DNA from: Desulfocucumis sp964643075
GTDB lineage: Bacteria; Bacillota; Desulfotomaculia; Desulfotomaculales; Desulfocucumaceae
Reading direction: 5' to 3'
Assembly: GCA_964643075.1 (NCBI GenBank)
Contig: CAZXQO010000001.1
Span: 155,494-219,493, forward strand
Length of the DNA: 64,000 nt
Shown: positions 54,579 through 63,910 of the stretch, one piece after another
Layout of the letters: every line of letters begins with the position of its first letter
Numbering within the stretch: position 1 is the stretch's first letter
Translations under genes and position numbers: made by a program
The notes under the pieces: generated by a model
The model's input: the letters and a program-made list of their open reading frames with translations, nothing else
What the model was told of the DNA's origin: nothing
Databases searched by the model: none

Positions 54579-54666
54579 CTCGCCGCCTTGCCTCTCCCGG
54601 TGTTTTTCAAGAAATACAGCATTCAAGCCATACCATATATATTATTGCAGTTCAGCCGGCCCTTTT

Positions 54667-55899
54667 TTATTCAGGTAAAGTCGTGGCTTCTTTTTTCTCG
54701 TTAAACAGAGTCGCCATCAACAACATACCTATAAAAAACAGCAGGGCCGACAATTCATACATCGTGACCAGGGAAAACTTAACTTTCAGCCAACCCGCCA
54801 GGCCTATCATGCTTGCCATGGCACCCATAAACAAAGGGGTAAGTACTCCGTTTACCCGGCCGATTAGCGCCTCTTCCGTCTTTTTCAAAATGAGTGTGTT
54901 CACTCCTATGTGGATACAGGGAAAAAACAAACCACCCAGGAATTGAAATGCCAATGTCAACTTCAGACTGGTTGATAACCCAACACCTACAACGGATATG
55001 GAACTGGCAAGCAACCCTACTGCAAGCAACATCTGGGGGGAGATTTTTTTCGCGATGCCCATCACCAGGCCGCCCCCTATCAGCATGGCTGCCCCGTATA
55101 CCATCATAAGCCATTGTAAATTTTCCTTCGGCAGGCCAAGGCGTTCCACCACGATAAATACTCCCAGCGGCTGGATGACACCAACCGCCAGCCCGGCTAT
55201 CAAAAAAGTGCCGCCAAGGGTTTTAAGAACCTTATTGGACCAGACATAGCGGAAACCTTCAGCCAACTCATGCCAAAAGTGATTCTCCGGCATTGCAGTT
55301 GTTTTTTGCTGATCTGGCGGGATAAAAGTCAGTGCAAAGGCTGATAACAGGAATGCTACCCCCATCACGCCAATGGAAAAGGAGATGCCGAAGGTTTGAT
55401 AGACAAAGGTTCCCAGCACCGGCCCTATAACCATAAAAATGGCCATCAATGTTTGAAACATTGCCATGCTGGATTGCAATTTGTTCACTGGTAAATGCGT
55501 TTTAAATAGCTTCATAGCGGAAGGTTGTGAGAACTGCGAAAGTATAGCAGAAATAAGCGTGACGAAAAATATTGCTTGCCAGGTGCCGAAAATGCTCGCT
55601 AAAAGTACAATAATCACCGACAATGCACTTAATAAGTCACACCATATCATTGTAGTTTTTGGCTGCCAGCGATCCGCAAATGTTCCGCCGATAATAGAAA
55701 AAAGGAAAATCGGCGCGAACTCTGCAACGTAAATAAGGGACACGGCAAAAGGGTTATTATCGGTCTTTTCCATTACAAACAGTAGTATGGCAAAATTTCT
55801 GATCCAGATTCCTACTTGCAGAAATATTGCAGAAATCATAATGGCTTGGATAAATCGGTTTTGAAAAATACTGGCTGATGCGGATGAAGCTTTTGGCAT
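54667..55899 (-). CDS. MFS transporter (MFS_3 / macrolide-efflux-like)
   Basis: 410 residues with 12 membrane helices. The loop 2-3 motif is GGTFADRWQPKTTMIW (a variant of GxxxDRxGRR). The second half begins after a cytoplasmic loop with MPENHFWHELAEGFRYVW, typical of the EntS/MefA-like group. Such proteins export siderophores, macrolides or other small molecules by proton antiport. AAAAGGTGAAATAGA precedes the ATG. The upstream gap 55900-56228 holds only a terminator. Confidence 0.9.
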   Translation of the reverse strand: MPKASSASASIFQNRFIQAIMISAIFLQVGIWIRNFAILLFVMEKTDNNPFAVSLIYVAEFAPIFLFSIIGGTFADRWQPKTTMIWCDLLSALSVIIVLLASIFGTWQAIFFVTLISAILSQFSQPSAMKLFKTHLPVNKLQSSMAMFQTLMAIFMVIGPVLGTFVYQTFGISFSIGVMGVAFLLSAFALTFIPPDQQKTTAMPENHFWHELAEGFRYVWSNKVLKTLGGTFLIAGLAVGVIQPLGVFIVVERLGLPKENLQWLMMVYGAAMLIGGGLVMGIAKKISPQMLLAVGLLASSISVVGVGLSTSLKLTLAFQFLGGLFFPCIHIGVNTLILKKTEEALIGRVNGVLTPLFMGAMASMIGLAGWLKVKFSLVTMYELSALLFFIGMLLMATLFNEKKEATTLPE

Positions 55900-56162
55900 T
55901 CTATTTCACCTTTTATTTACTTTGGTATCTTATTAAGTGACGATTTTTTTTATATAAAGTTCCCTCGCAGCACTACGCCATGCCTGGCATGCTTTAATAA
56001 ACTTCTTTAAGCTTTCCATCCGCAGCCCGGCCCAGTAACTGTTATAATAACACAAATAAAAGGTAAAATATACCTTTTGGTAATAACATTAGAAAATTTC
56101 ATAAAATATGCCACATCCCCTAACAATTGGTATGGCGCATGTTGTTAAAATGTACAACAAAT

Positions 56163-56191
56163 AAAGCCGAGAACTCTCAACACGGCTTTTT
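56163..56191 (-). terminator. Terminator of the small membrane protein gene
   Basis: AAAGCCG (56163-56169) pairs with CGGCTTT (56183-56189) with A/T runs on both flanks, so it could work in both directions. It is 38 bases after the stop at 56229. Confidence 0.65.
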
Positions 56192-56228
56192 CCCGGATGT
56201 TTCCAATATTTTGCCGTTACGATGCCAC

Positions 56229-56411
56229 TTAAGGTGTCTTCATGTATTTATAAGCCATAAAAATAATACCCAAAGCAACGGCAGCACTAACGTCTCGAAT
56301 AAGCATTTCATAAAAATTAAATTGCCCTTTGACGATATAACGCCCTACCTCCAGAATGAAATAGCCGATGCTAATACCAATAAAAGATCTCTTTGCTTGA
56401 AAAGGCTTCAC
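56229..56411 (-). CDS. Small two-helix membrane protein
   Basis: 60 residues from GTG 56411, seven bases after AGGTG. Sequence VKPFQAKRSFIGISIGYFIL.., VSAAVALGIIFMAYKYMKTP contains two membrane segments separated by a short loop with FNFYEMLIRD. Positive charges at both ends fit a hairpin with both termini inside. No family recognised; start, terminator and composition support a real gene. Confidence 0.55.
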   Translation of the reverse strand: MKPFQAKRSFIGISIGYFILEVGRYIVKGQFNFYEMLIRDVSAAVALGIIFMAYKYMKTP

Positions 56412-56493
56412 TGTTCAACACCTGACTTACTAATTATTGTATTATAGCCAGTTTATCACATATCACTGGTGGTGTATATGCTGGGGCAAAAAT

Positions 56494-56560
56494 GGGTCAG
56501 GCTTGCACTTTTGCATTAATATGAGTTGCCGGTAAAGTGCAATAATTCAAGCCTGACCCC
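56494..56560. repeat. Inverted-repeat element bounded by GGGTCAGGCTTG
   Basis: GGGTCAGGCTTG (56494-56505) and CAAGCCTGACCC (56548-56559) are exact complements, and inside them GCACTTT pairs with AAAGTGC. The 67-bp unit carries no coding capacity and resembles short dispersed palindromic elements. The rest of 56412-56740 shows no gene. Confidence 0.7.
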
Positions 56561-56740
56561 ATTGCCTTATTTCTTCATAATTATTCATTTCGCTGGTAGC
56601 CGTTATATTAGCTTACTTTTTCTTCTTTCTGATCATAATTTTCGTGTCGCTGCCGTATGCCTTTGTAGTTGGTAGGATTATCATGATTGTTAGGATTAGA
56701 ATGCATAATATGACCTTATTAAATAAAGAAAAGAACCTGG

Positions 56741-58051
56741 TCAATTTTTTACCACTTCCCATGTTCCGGAATACCTTACACCGGCTTTATCCCCTACTTC
56801 AAACGTCCCGCTGATTCTCTTGCCGTCGCTGCTGATCACCCCGGTATACCGGGCGAAAATGCCCTGGTTTTCGTTATACATGCTTATCTGGTTGCCATTG
56901 ATATTCGCCCGGGACTGCATATTTTTCTTTACGTCGATGAAAACGTATTGCCCCTGGGAGTCCTTTTCGACGCGGCTCTCAATGGACTGCGATTTGCCAA
57001 CCACCCGGGCCCGCTCCATCTCGCCCTCCTTGCCCCCGATGTGCACCTTGGTGATAACCAAGGTGCCGGACCAATCTCCGGCCAGACCGGACTCCACCGG
57101 CTCCACGCCTGGTTCAACGCCGGCACTGCCGCCGGCGTCTGCCTCATCGTCAGCTGGTTTGCCTTCCTCCTGCTTTTTCTTATTAAACTCATCCACCAGC
57201 ATGTCGGCTACCCGCTGCTTTTCCTGGGCTTCCCACTGGACCAGCTCCTGCTCCAGTTTCTGCAATTGTTTCTCCAATTCGGTTAGCTCAATTCGCCGCT
57301 GGCGGTTTTCCTTATAGCTATTCTGCAGCACGTCGTCGATAAAGCGGTTTTTCAAATGCTGAGTTCTCAGTATTTCAATCTCCTCAGGGGTCAAGTCGGC
57401 CGAGGGCATGGTGCCCAATATCTGATCCGACATGCGGCTGAAAAGCACTTCGCCGGTTTTTTGGGGTTCCTGGGCGATGGTAAGCGAATCGTCGAGCAGT
57501 TTCATCACACCCTCGGTGTTCTTGCCCAGATCGGAGTCGGCGAAGGGCTTAACCCCTTGCACGAACTTCAAACCGTTGTGCAGTATTTTGATCTTCTCGA
57601 CGCTGGTAAACAGGCCGGCGTAGGATTCGCCGACGCCCTTGCCGCTCTTGATGGTCTGATAGGTAACGTAAGCCATCCTCCAGAAGGACTTTAACAAGTT
57701 AACCTTTATGTTTTTAACCAGGCTTTTCTTATATTCCCTTAGTTCCAGGCGCATCAAGCGGTCAATCTCCATGTCCCTTTTTAGTACGAAGATCTGAGCC
57801 TTCACCTCTTTTACCCGGTCGCGGACCTGGATGCACTGTTGCGCCTCCCAGCTTTTCGAAGTCAGGGGAATCCGGGGGTCGAGGTCGGAGTACTTCTTCC
57901 AGTCCCGGTCAAACACCTCATTATTAATAGTGCCGTCCTGGTTTATTACTCCGGCGCCAGAAGCCGTAGAAACCGGTAGAGTGAAGATATTTAAAAGAAA
58001 AACGAATGACAAAAATAGTCCGGTGACCCTGGTCCGCAGGTTTATTCTCAT
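56741..58051 (-). CDS. Secreted coiled-coil protein with C-terminal beta domain
   Basis: 436 residues. Signal peptide to about residue 33 (..VSTASGA). A helical and coiled-coil region covers about 70-295 (IRVRD.., LEKQLQKLEQELVQWEAQEK), followed by an acidic Gly/Glu/Pro linker and a strand-rich domain at about 325-436 (LAGDWSGTLVITKVHIGG.., ISGTFEVGDKAGVRYSGTWE) of lipocalin-like repeat pattern. GTAAAGGAGG precedes the ATG. Function unknown; exported. Fifteen bases after the calcium-motif protein gene, so an operon with it. Confidence 0.78.
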   Translation of the reverse strand: MRINLRTRVTGLFLSFVFLLNIFTLPVSTASGAGVINQDGTINNEVFDRDWKKYSDLDPRIPLTSKSWEAQQCIQVRDRVKEVKAQIFVLKRDMEIDRLMRLELREYKKSLVKNIKVNLLKSFWRMAYVTYQTIKSGKGVGESYAGLFTSVEKIKILHNGLKFVQGVKPFADSDLGKNTEGVMKLLDDSLTIAQEPQKTGEVLFSRMSDQILGTMPSADLTPEEIEILRTQHLKNRFIDDVLQNSYKENRQRRIELTELEKQLQKLEQELVQWEAQEKQRVADMLVDEFNKKKQEEGKPADDEADAGGSAGVEPGVEPVESGLAGDWSGTLVITKVHIGGKEGEMERARVVGKSQSIESRVEKDSQGQYVFIDVKKNMQSRANINGNQISMYNENQGIFARYTGVISSDGKRISGTFEVGDKAGVRYSGTWEVVKN

Positions 58052-58066
58052 TTTTCAACGCCTCCT

Positions 58067-58558
58067 TTACTTGTTAATATCTGCCCGACGCCGCATCCTG
58101 AGAAACCAGGCGCCGGCAGCCAGGGCGATCACTGACACACCGGCTGCGGCCGGCCACAGCTTATCCCAGAGGCCAATGCCCGTTTGCTCCACCCGGGTGA
58201 CGTTTTCGTTGCGATCCAGATGGGTGAGTTCATCGGGTTTGCCGTCAAAGTCCAGGTCGGCGGCTTCCACTTTCAGGTACTCCCCTTCATCGTAAACAAA
58301 CCACAGGTCTTCCTTACCGTCCTTATTAGTGTCCCAGGTGGTAAGCACCAGGTTGCCCTGACTATAATACGATTTGCGATCATTTACATGGTCTTTGTCG
58401 GTGTCATCCTTGAAGATCCGGTCGTAGATTATTTCCTGGCCTCCTACCGTGATGGCGCCTGGGCTGTCAGACGCTCCCTGGCTGCTCCCTGCCAGCCAAG
58501 TCATACCCAAGATAAGGGCAAGGGCTATCCCCACAATCGCTCTCAGCCGTTTTTTCAT
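58067..58558 (-). CDS. Exported protein with calcium-loop repeats and C-terminal membrane anchor
   Basis: 163 residues: signal peptide (1-29), two or three DxDxDG-like loops (DTDKDHVNDRK, DTNKDGKED, DLDFDGKPDE) of the EF-hand or thrombospondin-3 type, and a C-terminal membrane helix (AAAGVSVIALAAGAWFL) followed by RMRRR, resembling a simple anchor. GGGAGGGGATAGGAG precedes the ATG. Probably a calcium-stabilised surface protein; partner of the gene downstream. Confidence 0.8.
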   Translation of the reverse strand: MKKRLRAIVGIALALILGMTWLAGSSQGASDSPGAITVGGQEIIYDRIFKDDTDKDHVNDRKSYYSQGNLVLTTWDTNKDGKEDLWFVYDEGEYLKVEAADLDFDGKPDELTHLDRNENVTRVEQTGIGLWDKLWPAAAGVSVIALAAGAWFLRMRRRADINK

Positions 58559-58773
58559 CTCCTATCCCCTCCCGTGAGTAATTATAAATTCATTCTTTAA
58601 ATGCTATATATTTTGTTTAATATTTTCTGCTGTTTCTGTTTTTCAGGATTGTCCATAAATAATTCCTCCCTGTCATCTCACTGGCATGGACATCACGTCA
58701 CTTTCCAGCCTTGCCTAATCCTCAGCACCGGCTTCATCAAGTGTTTAGCTCAATTCTAACATTCTATAGTCCG

Positions 58774-58801
58774 AAAAAACCCAACCTGCAGGGGTGGGTT
58801 T
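58774..58801 (-). terminator. Possible minus-strand terminator
   Basis: AAACCCA (58777-58783) pairs with TGGGTTT (58795-58801) and on the minus strand six T follow. No convincing minus-strand gene ends here. The gap 58559-58934 otherwise holds G-rich GGGGTAG repeats (58801-58838) and no gene. Confidence 0.35.
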
Positions 58802-58934
58802 GGGGGTAGTTTAGGAGTAGTTTTAGGGGTAGGGAAAATTGGATGCGAAGAAATTAAAGCGTTTGGGAGGAGGAAACATATAACAACTAGCAGAACTAAT
58901 ATGGCAAAAGCTAACGTTAAGGAAGGATGGTTTA

Positions 58935-60290
58935 ATGAATTGGAAAGCGAGTGAACATCTGCTGCCTGCCGCCGCAGGTTTTGGGATTCTGGCATGGGTG
59001 CTCAGCTTTCCTTTTTACGGCTCCCTGGCATTTAGTCTACTTGATACCCGTGCTGTATGGGGTACCCACTCCTTTGTCCTGGGGCTTGCCATGGGGTTTT
59101 TTGTTTCTGCACTTCCAAAGTATAACACCAATTTTCCGGCTGGGGCTGCCGCGTTGGCATCCATCTGTCTGGCCTGGCTGGCAGTATTGATACCACATCC
59201 GGCAATCACCTTCCCGTTGATGTTTATTTGCGGCCTGGCAGCATCAATACCCATGCTCACCTGGGCCAGGAACCTCGGTGGGATGGAAAAACCGGTTACC
59301 CCATTTATCATATCCGTCATCCTGTCCAACCTGTGGTGTATAGTCACCTGGCTGCCGTGGAAGAATCTCTGGGCTTACTATCTGATGACCGGTATGGTAT
59401 CCCTGCTCTTTATCGCAGCGACTTTGTGTTTGAAAACCTCAACCCCCATGACAACTGATAAACCGCTGCCCTGGCACAGGTTAAAACCACTGCTTCTTTT
59501 TATTGTCGTCACCTCCTGGACGGGAGGCTTACTGCACCGGGCCTTCCTACCGACCCTGTCTGATTATCCAAGCATTGCCTGGTTAAGTTTCTGGCCCTAC
59601 ATTGCCGCCCTTCTTCCGGCCGGTATCCTTGCCCGCCGGCGTTACGAACCTCTGGCCGCCCTAAGCCTGACTACACTGGGGCTGGCCCTGCTGGCCCTGG
59701 CCCTGGAAAACCCCGCTTTATACCCGGCATCGAAAATGGCCGGACTGATTGGAACACTGGTGGGCGCTGCCTTTGCGGACGTATTTCTCTGGCTTTCCCT
59801 GATTTACTTTGTCTACCGGGGATATCCGGGAGCCCTGGGAGTTGGTCTGGGGATTAACGTATCTGTGATCTGGCTCGTCGGCGTAACGGCTGATCTGGTA
59901 TGTTTGAGCAGCCCGGTGAAATTGCCCCTGGCTGCCTTATCCGGCGCCGCTCTCCTATTCATCCTCATCCCTGTGATTCTCCCGCGGCTGCCGCTTTCTT
60001 CCCCCGACAGGCCGGTAAACGGCACAGTAAACGGTAGCGCTGCCGGTTTAAACAACGGCGGTAATCTGTCGAACCTGATCATCGGGCAGGAAAGTGGGGA
60101 GAAATTCACGGCGGCGGAAATACGGGTGCTGGAACTTCTGCTGGAAGGCAAAAAAAACAAGGAGATCGCCGAAGACCTGTTTATCTCCCTTAACACGGTA
60201 AAATTCCACGTGCGTAATATCCTGCGCAAGAGCCAATGCAGTTCACGCAAGGAACTGGTTGAAAAACTGCCGCTCGAAAACAATTCCTAG
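58935..60290 (+). CDS. Membrane-anchored LuxR-type regulator with NnrS-like sensor
   Basis: 451 residues. Residues 1-365 form ten to twelve membrane helices. The early segment WGTHSFVLGLAMGFFVSALP followed by KYN resembles the WHxHEMxFGF..AFLLTAVPNW region of NnrS-type haem/nitric-oxide-response membrane proteins. The C-terminal 60 residues are a LuxR helix-turn-helix (FTAAEIRVLELLLEGKKNKE.., NTVKFHVRNILRKSQCSSRK). AAGGAAGGATGG precedes the ATG. A membrane sensor fused to a DNA-binding domain would act as a one-component regulator. The NnrS relation is a pattern-level inference. Confidence 0.82.
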   Translation: MNWKASEHLLPAAAGFGILAWVLSFPFYGSLAFSLLDTRAVWGTHSFVLGLAMGFFVSALPKYNTNFPAGAAALASICLAWLAVLIPHPAITFPLMFICGLAASIPMLTWARNLGGMEKPVTPFIISVILSNLWCIVTWLPWKNLWAYYLMTGMVSLLFIAATLCLKTSTPMTTDKPLPWHRLKPLLLFIVVTSWTGGLLHRAFLPTLSDYPSIAWLSFWPYIAALLPAGILARRRYEPLAALSLTTLGLALLALALENPALYPASKMAGLIGTLVGAAFADVFLWLSLIYFVYRGYPGALGVGLGINVSVIWLVGVTADLVCLSSPVKLPLAALSGAALLFILIPVILPRLPLSSPDRPVNGTVNGSAAGLNNGGNLSNLIIGQESGEKFTAAEIRVLELLLEGKKNKEIAEDLFISLNTVKFHVRNILRKSQCSSRKELVEKLPLENNS

Positions 60291-60485
60291 CTCTTATTCT
60301 GCTCCAAAAATTAAATACCATTGGACCACTTAATCATTGCAGACGGTATCGACGGGCTTAATTTGTTTGTAGTCAGCCCCTTCTTTATGACCATTGCATA
60401 GTGTCATGTTATTATGTATAACATTTACCAAGCATAGTTTTTTTTTAGATGAAAAAAATAAAAAAAACTATTGGAGGTAAATAAA

Positions 60486-61025
60486 ATGGCAAAAGTGAAT
60501 GATCGTATAATGTTAGGAGCAATCAGTGGGATAGTTGCTGCTTGGCCCCCACGCTTATTAAATGCGCTGCAATACAAACTGGGGCTGACAGAGTTGCGGT
60601 ATGACCAAATTGCTTCACCTCTTTTTGTCACAAAGAATAAAACAAACACTCCCGGGGCAATAGCTCTTGGAGAAATTATTAATATCATGAATACAGGTGC
60701 AGTCGGAGTTTTAACCACTTACATTCTTTCTCTTACAGGCCGGGACAAAGCGATTATTAAAGGCATAGGAGTTGGGACTATGTCTTGGGTTTTTATTAAT
60801 GGTCTGATAGCCGGTCTCGGTTTAAAAATCAAAACTAAAAAACCTTTAACACCCATCCTCGCTTTCCTTGACCATGCTCTTGGTGGTGCTTTAATTGGAT
60901 TATTAATATCAAAATATGGTGACGACAGTTTGTTCCCTGACGCTAATATTAGGAAACAAGATAAGATTCCTGTTGTTTTTACGGGTACAGCTCAAAATGT
61001 TTCAATAGACAAAGAAAAAAATTAA
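60486..61025 (+). CDS. Conserved membrane protein of unknown function
   Basis: 179 residues from ATG 60486, eight bases after GGAGG. About four membrane segments: AISGIVAAWPPRLLNALQYK.., GAVGVLTTYILSL, VGTMSWVFINGLIAGLGL and LDHALGGALIGLLISKYGDD. The pattern (N-terminal PPRLLN, LDHxxxGxxxG near the end) recurs in short Firmicutes membrane proteins of no known role. AT-rich, transcribed alone. Confidence 0.75.
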   Translation: MAKVNDRIMLGAISGIVAAWPPRLLNALQYKLGLTELRYDQIASPLFVTKNKTNTPGAIALGEIINIMNTGAVGVLTTYILSLTGRDKAIIKGIGVGTMSWVFINGLIAGLGLKIKTKKPLTPILAFLDHALGGALIGLLISKYGDDSLFPDANIRKQDKIPVVFTGTAQNVSIDKEKN

Positions 61026-61192
61026 GAGACATAAAAAAAGCTAAGAACGGTTTTTTCATGTCGTCCTTGTTATACTTTTACAACATTTATCCAATGAGTC
61101 AGAAAACCGTCCCCTGTTTCGCTGTATCGTCCCTGTCTCGTCTGACCTGTCAATTTAAATCTACGAATTATAATAAATTTTAGAGACTGTTA

Positions 61193-61618
61193 CTATTTTT
61201 TAGGCATAATTTTATCGTAGGACCAACCTTTAATTCCACCCTCCAGGTTATATATATTTTTAAAACCCTTTTCTGCAAGGAATCCAGCCACGTCGGCGCT
61301 TCTCCGTCCTGTTCTACAGTAAATGATGAGTTTGCCTGTTTTGGGAAGAGCATTAAAATCACTCTTAAGCTTACCCACAGGAATGTTTACGGCCCCGGGG
61401 ATATACCCCGTATCAAGCAATTCTTCAGGTTCCCTTACGTCAACAATAAATAAATCTTTTTCATTTTGAAGTATTGAGTTAAGTTCCTGCGGACCTATGT
61501 TCTGGTATTCCGGAACAGCCTTTGGCGAGCAACCGTTTATAACTGCTGCCGTAAACAATATCAGTAGTATGAATTTGCATAACCTGTATGAAGTATTAAT
61601 AACTGAAGCCTCTGCCAT
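61193..61618 (-). CDS. Rhodanese-domain lipoprotein
   Basis: 141 residues. The signal sequence with lipobox AVINGC is followed by a single rhodanese domain: VDVREPEELLDTGYIPGAVN and active-site loop YCRTGRRS with catalytic Cys. Single-domain rhodaneses move sulfane sulfur from donors such as thiosulfate or polysulfide. It would act outside the membrane. AAAGGAGC precedes the ATG. Confidence 0.92.
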   Translation of the reverse strand: MAEASVINTSYRLCKFILLILFTAAVINGCSPKAVPEYQNIGPQELNSILQNEKDLFIVDVREPEELLDTGYIPGAVNIPVGKLKSDFNALPKTGKLIIYCRTGRRSADVAGFLAEKGFKNIYNLEGGIKGWSYDKIMPKK

Positions 61619-61760
61619 TGATAATGCTCCTTTCGAGTGGAATATTTTGAAACTAAGTTTTTTATATAGTTAGTCAATTATATAACATAAGAGCATCAAC
61701 TTTAAATGCTTCCTCTGGTCCATCTGTTTGCATAGGAACACCCGCCTATAGCAAAAACTC

Positions 61761-61795
61761 AAAGAGATCCAGGCTGATTAAGCCTGGATCTCTTT
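61761..61795 (-). terminator. Terminator of the papain-like protease gene
   Basis: A perfect 15-bp inverted repeat (61761-61775 and 61781-61795) around a 5-base loop, followed on the minus strand by GAGTTTTTG. It lies 97 bases after the protease stop. Nearby stretches (61102-61135, 61837-61900) contain repeated CCGTCCC motifs. Confidence 0.75.
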
Positions 61796-61891
61796 ACGGG
61801 ACAGACAGTAGCACCTGTGTATGGTCGCGGCATGAGTCAAAGAATCCGTCCCCTGACTCACTCATTATTCTGGATTATTCAAAACCGTCCC

Positions 61892-63751
61892 CTATCTCAG
61901 CGGGACAACCGGTTTAATGACTTTGGGAAGTGTATCGGGAATAGTGTATGTCGGAATATAGAATGTCTTCGGTGTATTACTCCCTATAACAGCGCCATTG
62001 GATGGAAAAGAAAAGGTCTCAACGGCCAATTTCCCCTGGGCATCCTTATACTGGCGGGCCAGTGTAAATTCCTGCAAAGTAAAGGAACCATCGCCATGAT
62101 TTGTTACTTCGATATACCAGTGTTTATTTAAAGAAGGTGGCCAATTGTTTGCAGCATATTCAGGCAGGGGGATATCAATGCAAAGATCCTGGCTATTATC
62201 ATAGCAATGAAATCTATTGGGCTGATCCCAGAATACCCAGGGTTCCTGTCCTGTTACGCCAATTTTGACAGTCAGTTTGTTTCGATATGCATTGGCCCCC
62301 CCCTTTATATTTATTCGTGCGGAGTAGGCGTATTTAGTGCCGGTACGGTCCGACGGCCCATCCTGGATGTAACGAACATCCTGGGCGTTGGCAGTCAACT
62401 CGCTATATTTCAGCCAAAAGAAACCATCCCCATTCCAATGATCTCCCCAGCTATTCAAAATTTTAAAAGCTCCATTTCCATCATGGCTGTCATCCCAACC
62501 AACAACGGTCATACAGTGTCCTTCTTTCGGATTTGGCCCTTGAACTGCCGGAAAGAGACCTTCAATCAGAAGTGGGCCGTATTTTATCATCAATAGCTTC
62601 ATATTATCCACATCGGGAGTGATGGGATCACTTAGTAAAGCTACTTTGTAGTAAGCTGCTTCCGCATCATTGGCTGCAGTAGGTTGAGGCATGGTGCTAA
62701 AATCGGCTACTCCGTTATTGATGGTAGCTTTATCATAATCGGAAGGAAGACTGGCCTCTGCACAAAGACCATAATTTTCGAGCAGATTTTTGGTGTTCAC
62801 AGGCCCACCATTAGCGATTTGTTCCTGACGACGGTGCAAATACCAGAAGGACAGATCCGGTGTATAAAGGCATTCCATTTCATTCTGTATATTCATGACA
62901 TGGACCATGGAACGCCCGATGCAGCCACCCCAGCCATCCTGATTTCCTGTAAAGGTGATGTACTTAGAAAAATCCTTCTGGTGTGGTACATAAGTCGCTT
63001 GAATTTTCTTTAATAAATCTAAATCTATTGTTTTTAAAATCAAATTATCACGACTGATAAAGGCAGAATCATAGTCCTTGCTCGTCAAGGGCTGTTTTAA
63101 TCCGGTGATGATCTGGTCAGGAACGCTAACCAGAGAACCGTAAAGACCTGGATAGTTGGAAGCAGGTCCCGTACCTGGTGTTGTTCCACCGCTTCCAGTC
63201 GCTGTCCCACCTGTATTGGGAGAAGTGCTGCTGACATCCTGCAGGGGAGTATTACCAAATCCAGTTTTACTACCATGAGCACTGTTTTCTCCGGTGGTAA
63301 TGATGATTTTACGAGTCTGCTCGTTCCAGTCCACCTTTGCTCCCAGAGCTTCCCCCACGAAGCGCAGGGGTACCAAAGTCCGGTTGTTATAAAGTCTGGC
63401 CGGAACATCCAGCGTCTTCGGAACATCGGAAATATAGGCTGTCTTTTGGCCTATCTGCATGGTAATTATTAAACTCCCTTTAATAGCTTTAATGCTTTGT
63501 GTGACTGGGTTCCATTCTACCGTAGCTCCCAAGGCTTCAAAGATAGCCCGCACGGGCACCAAGGTACGGCCCTCCACTATCAGCGGGGTAGTATCCAAAG
63601 GCAATACTTGATCATCAACGATGACCTTAATCTCTGCAGGTGGTTCGGGTTGCGGATTAATAGCAAAAACCTGCGAACCAGAAAAGGTCATTATTAACAT
63701 GAACAACACTGTCACCATAAGTATTCTGCGCACAATGGTGATATTTCTCAT
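61892..63751 (-). CDS. Secreted papain-like cysteine protease with stalk domain
   Basis: 619 residues from ATG 63751 (GGAGGGG five bases upstream). Signal peptide to about 30, then a copper-amine-oxidase-type N-terminal domain (RTLVPVRAIFEALGATVEWN and RTLVPLRFVGEALGAKVDWN), a Gly/Thr/Ser-rich linker, and a C1-type peptidase. The oxyanion Gln and catalytic Cys lie in GNQDGWGGCIGRSM, the His in EGHCMTVVGWDDS and the Asn in ILNSWGDHWNGDG. A strand-rich C-terminal domain follows. The full catalytic set is present. The same stalk domain precedes the ankyrin repeats at 22304-23920. Confidence 0.9.
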   Translation of the reverse strand: MRNITIVRRILMVTVLFMLIMTFSGSQVFAINPQPEPPAEIKVIVDDQVLPLDTTPLIVEGRTLVPVRAIFEALGATVEWNPVTQSIKAIKGSLIITMQIGQKTAYISDVPKTLDVPARLYNNRTLVPLRFVGEALGAKVDWNEQTRKIIITTGENSAHGSKTGFGNTPLQDVSSTSPNTGGTATGSGGTTPGTGPASNYPGLYGSLVSVPDQIITGLKQPLTSKDYDSAFISRDNLILKTIDLDLLKKIQATYVPHQKDFSKYITFTGNQDGWGGCIGRSMVHVMNIQNEMECLYTPDLSFWYLHRRQEQIANGGPVNTKNLLENYGLCAEASLPSDYDKATINNGVADFSTMPQPTAANDAEAAYYKVALLSDPITPDVDNMKLLMIKYGPLLIEGLFPAVQGPNPKEGHCMTVVGWDDSHDGNGAFKILNSWGDHWNGDGFFWLKYSELTANAQDVRYIQDGPSDRTGTKYAYSARINIKGGANAYRNKLTVKIGVTGQEPWVFWDQPNRFHCYDNSQDLCIDIPLPEYAANNWPPSLNKHWYIEVTNHGDGSFTLQEFTLARQYKDAQGKLAVETFSFPSNGAVIGSNTPKTFYIPTYTIPDTLPKVIKPVVPLR

Positions 63752-63794
63752 ACAACCCCTCCATCGTTTTTTTATGGCGGAACGAACCAAGGCA

Positions 63795-63910
63795 ACTGGA
63801 TCAGGGCAAACAGGCTTAAGACTTGATCGCTGCTTTTATGCCCCAAGTATTGCGGCGGCTGCAACGCAAGCCGTCAGCAACGTCGGCCAGAAACCTTTTT
63901 TAATGTATAT
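63795..63910 (+). other. Possible structured leader with GEMM-like words
   Basis: The plus strand holds CTGG..ATCAGGGCAAAC..CTGCAACGCAAGCC..CGGCCAG in the order seen in class I c-di-GMP aptamers (CAGGGCAAACC..GGGACGCAAAGCC..CGGCC), with CTGG/CCAG as a possible closing stem. The arm between the two words is about 52 bases, much longer than usual, and some conserved bases differ. A TAAGGAGT site at 63981-63988 suggests a plus-strand gene starting beyond the window. Confidence 0.25.

Noticed and set aside
58756..58995. 79-codon minus-strand frame with one hydrophobic stretch
   Set aside because: Overlaps the ribosome site and start of the LuxR regulator, ends inside a G-rich repeat and has no own ribosome site.
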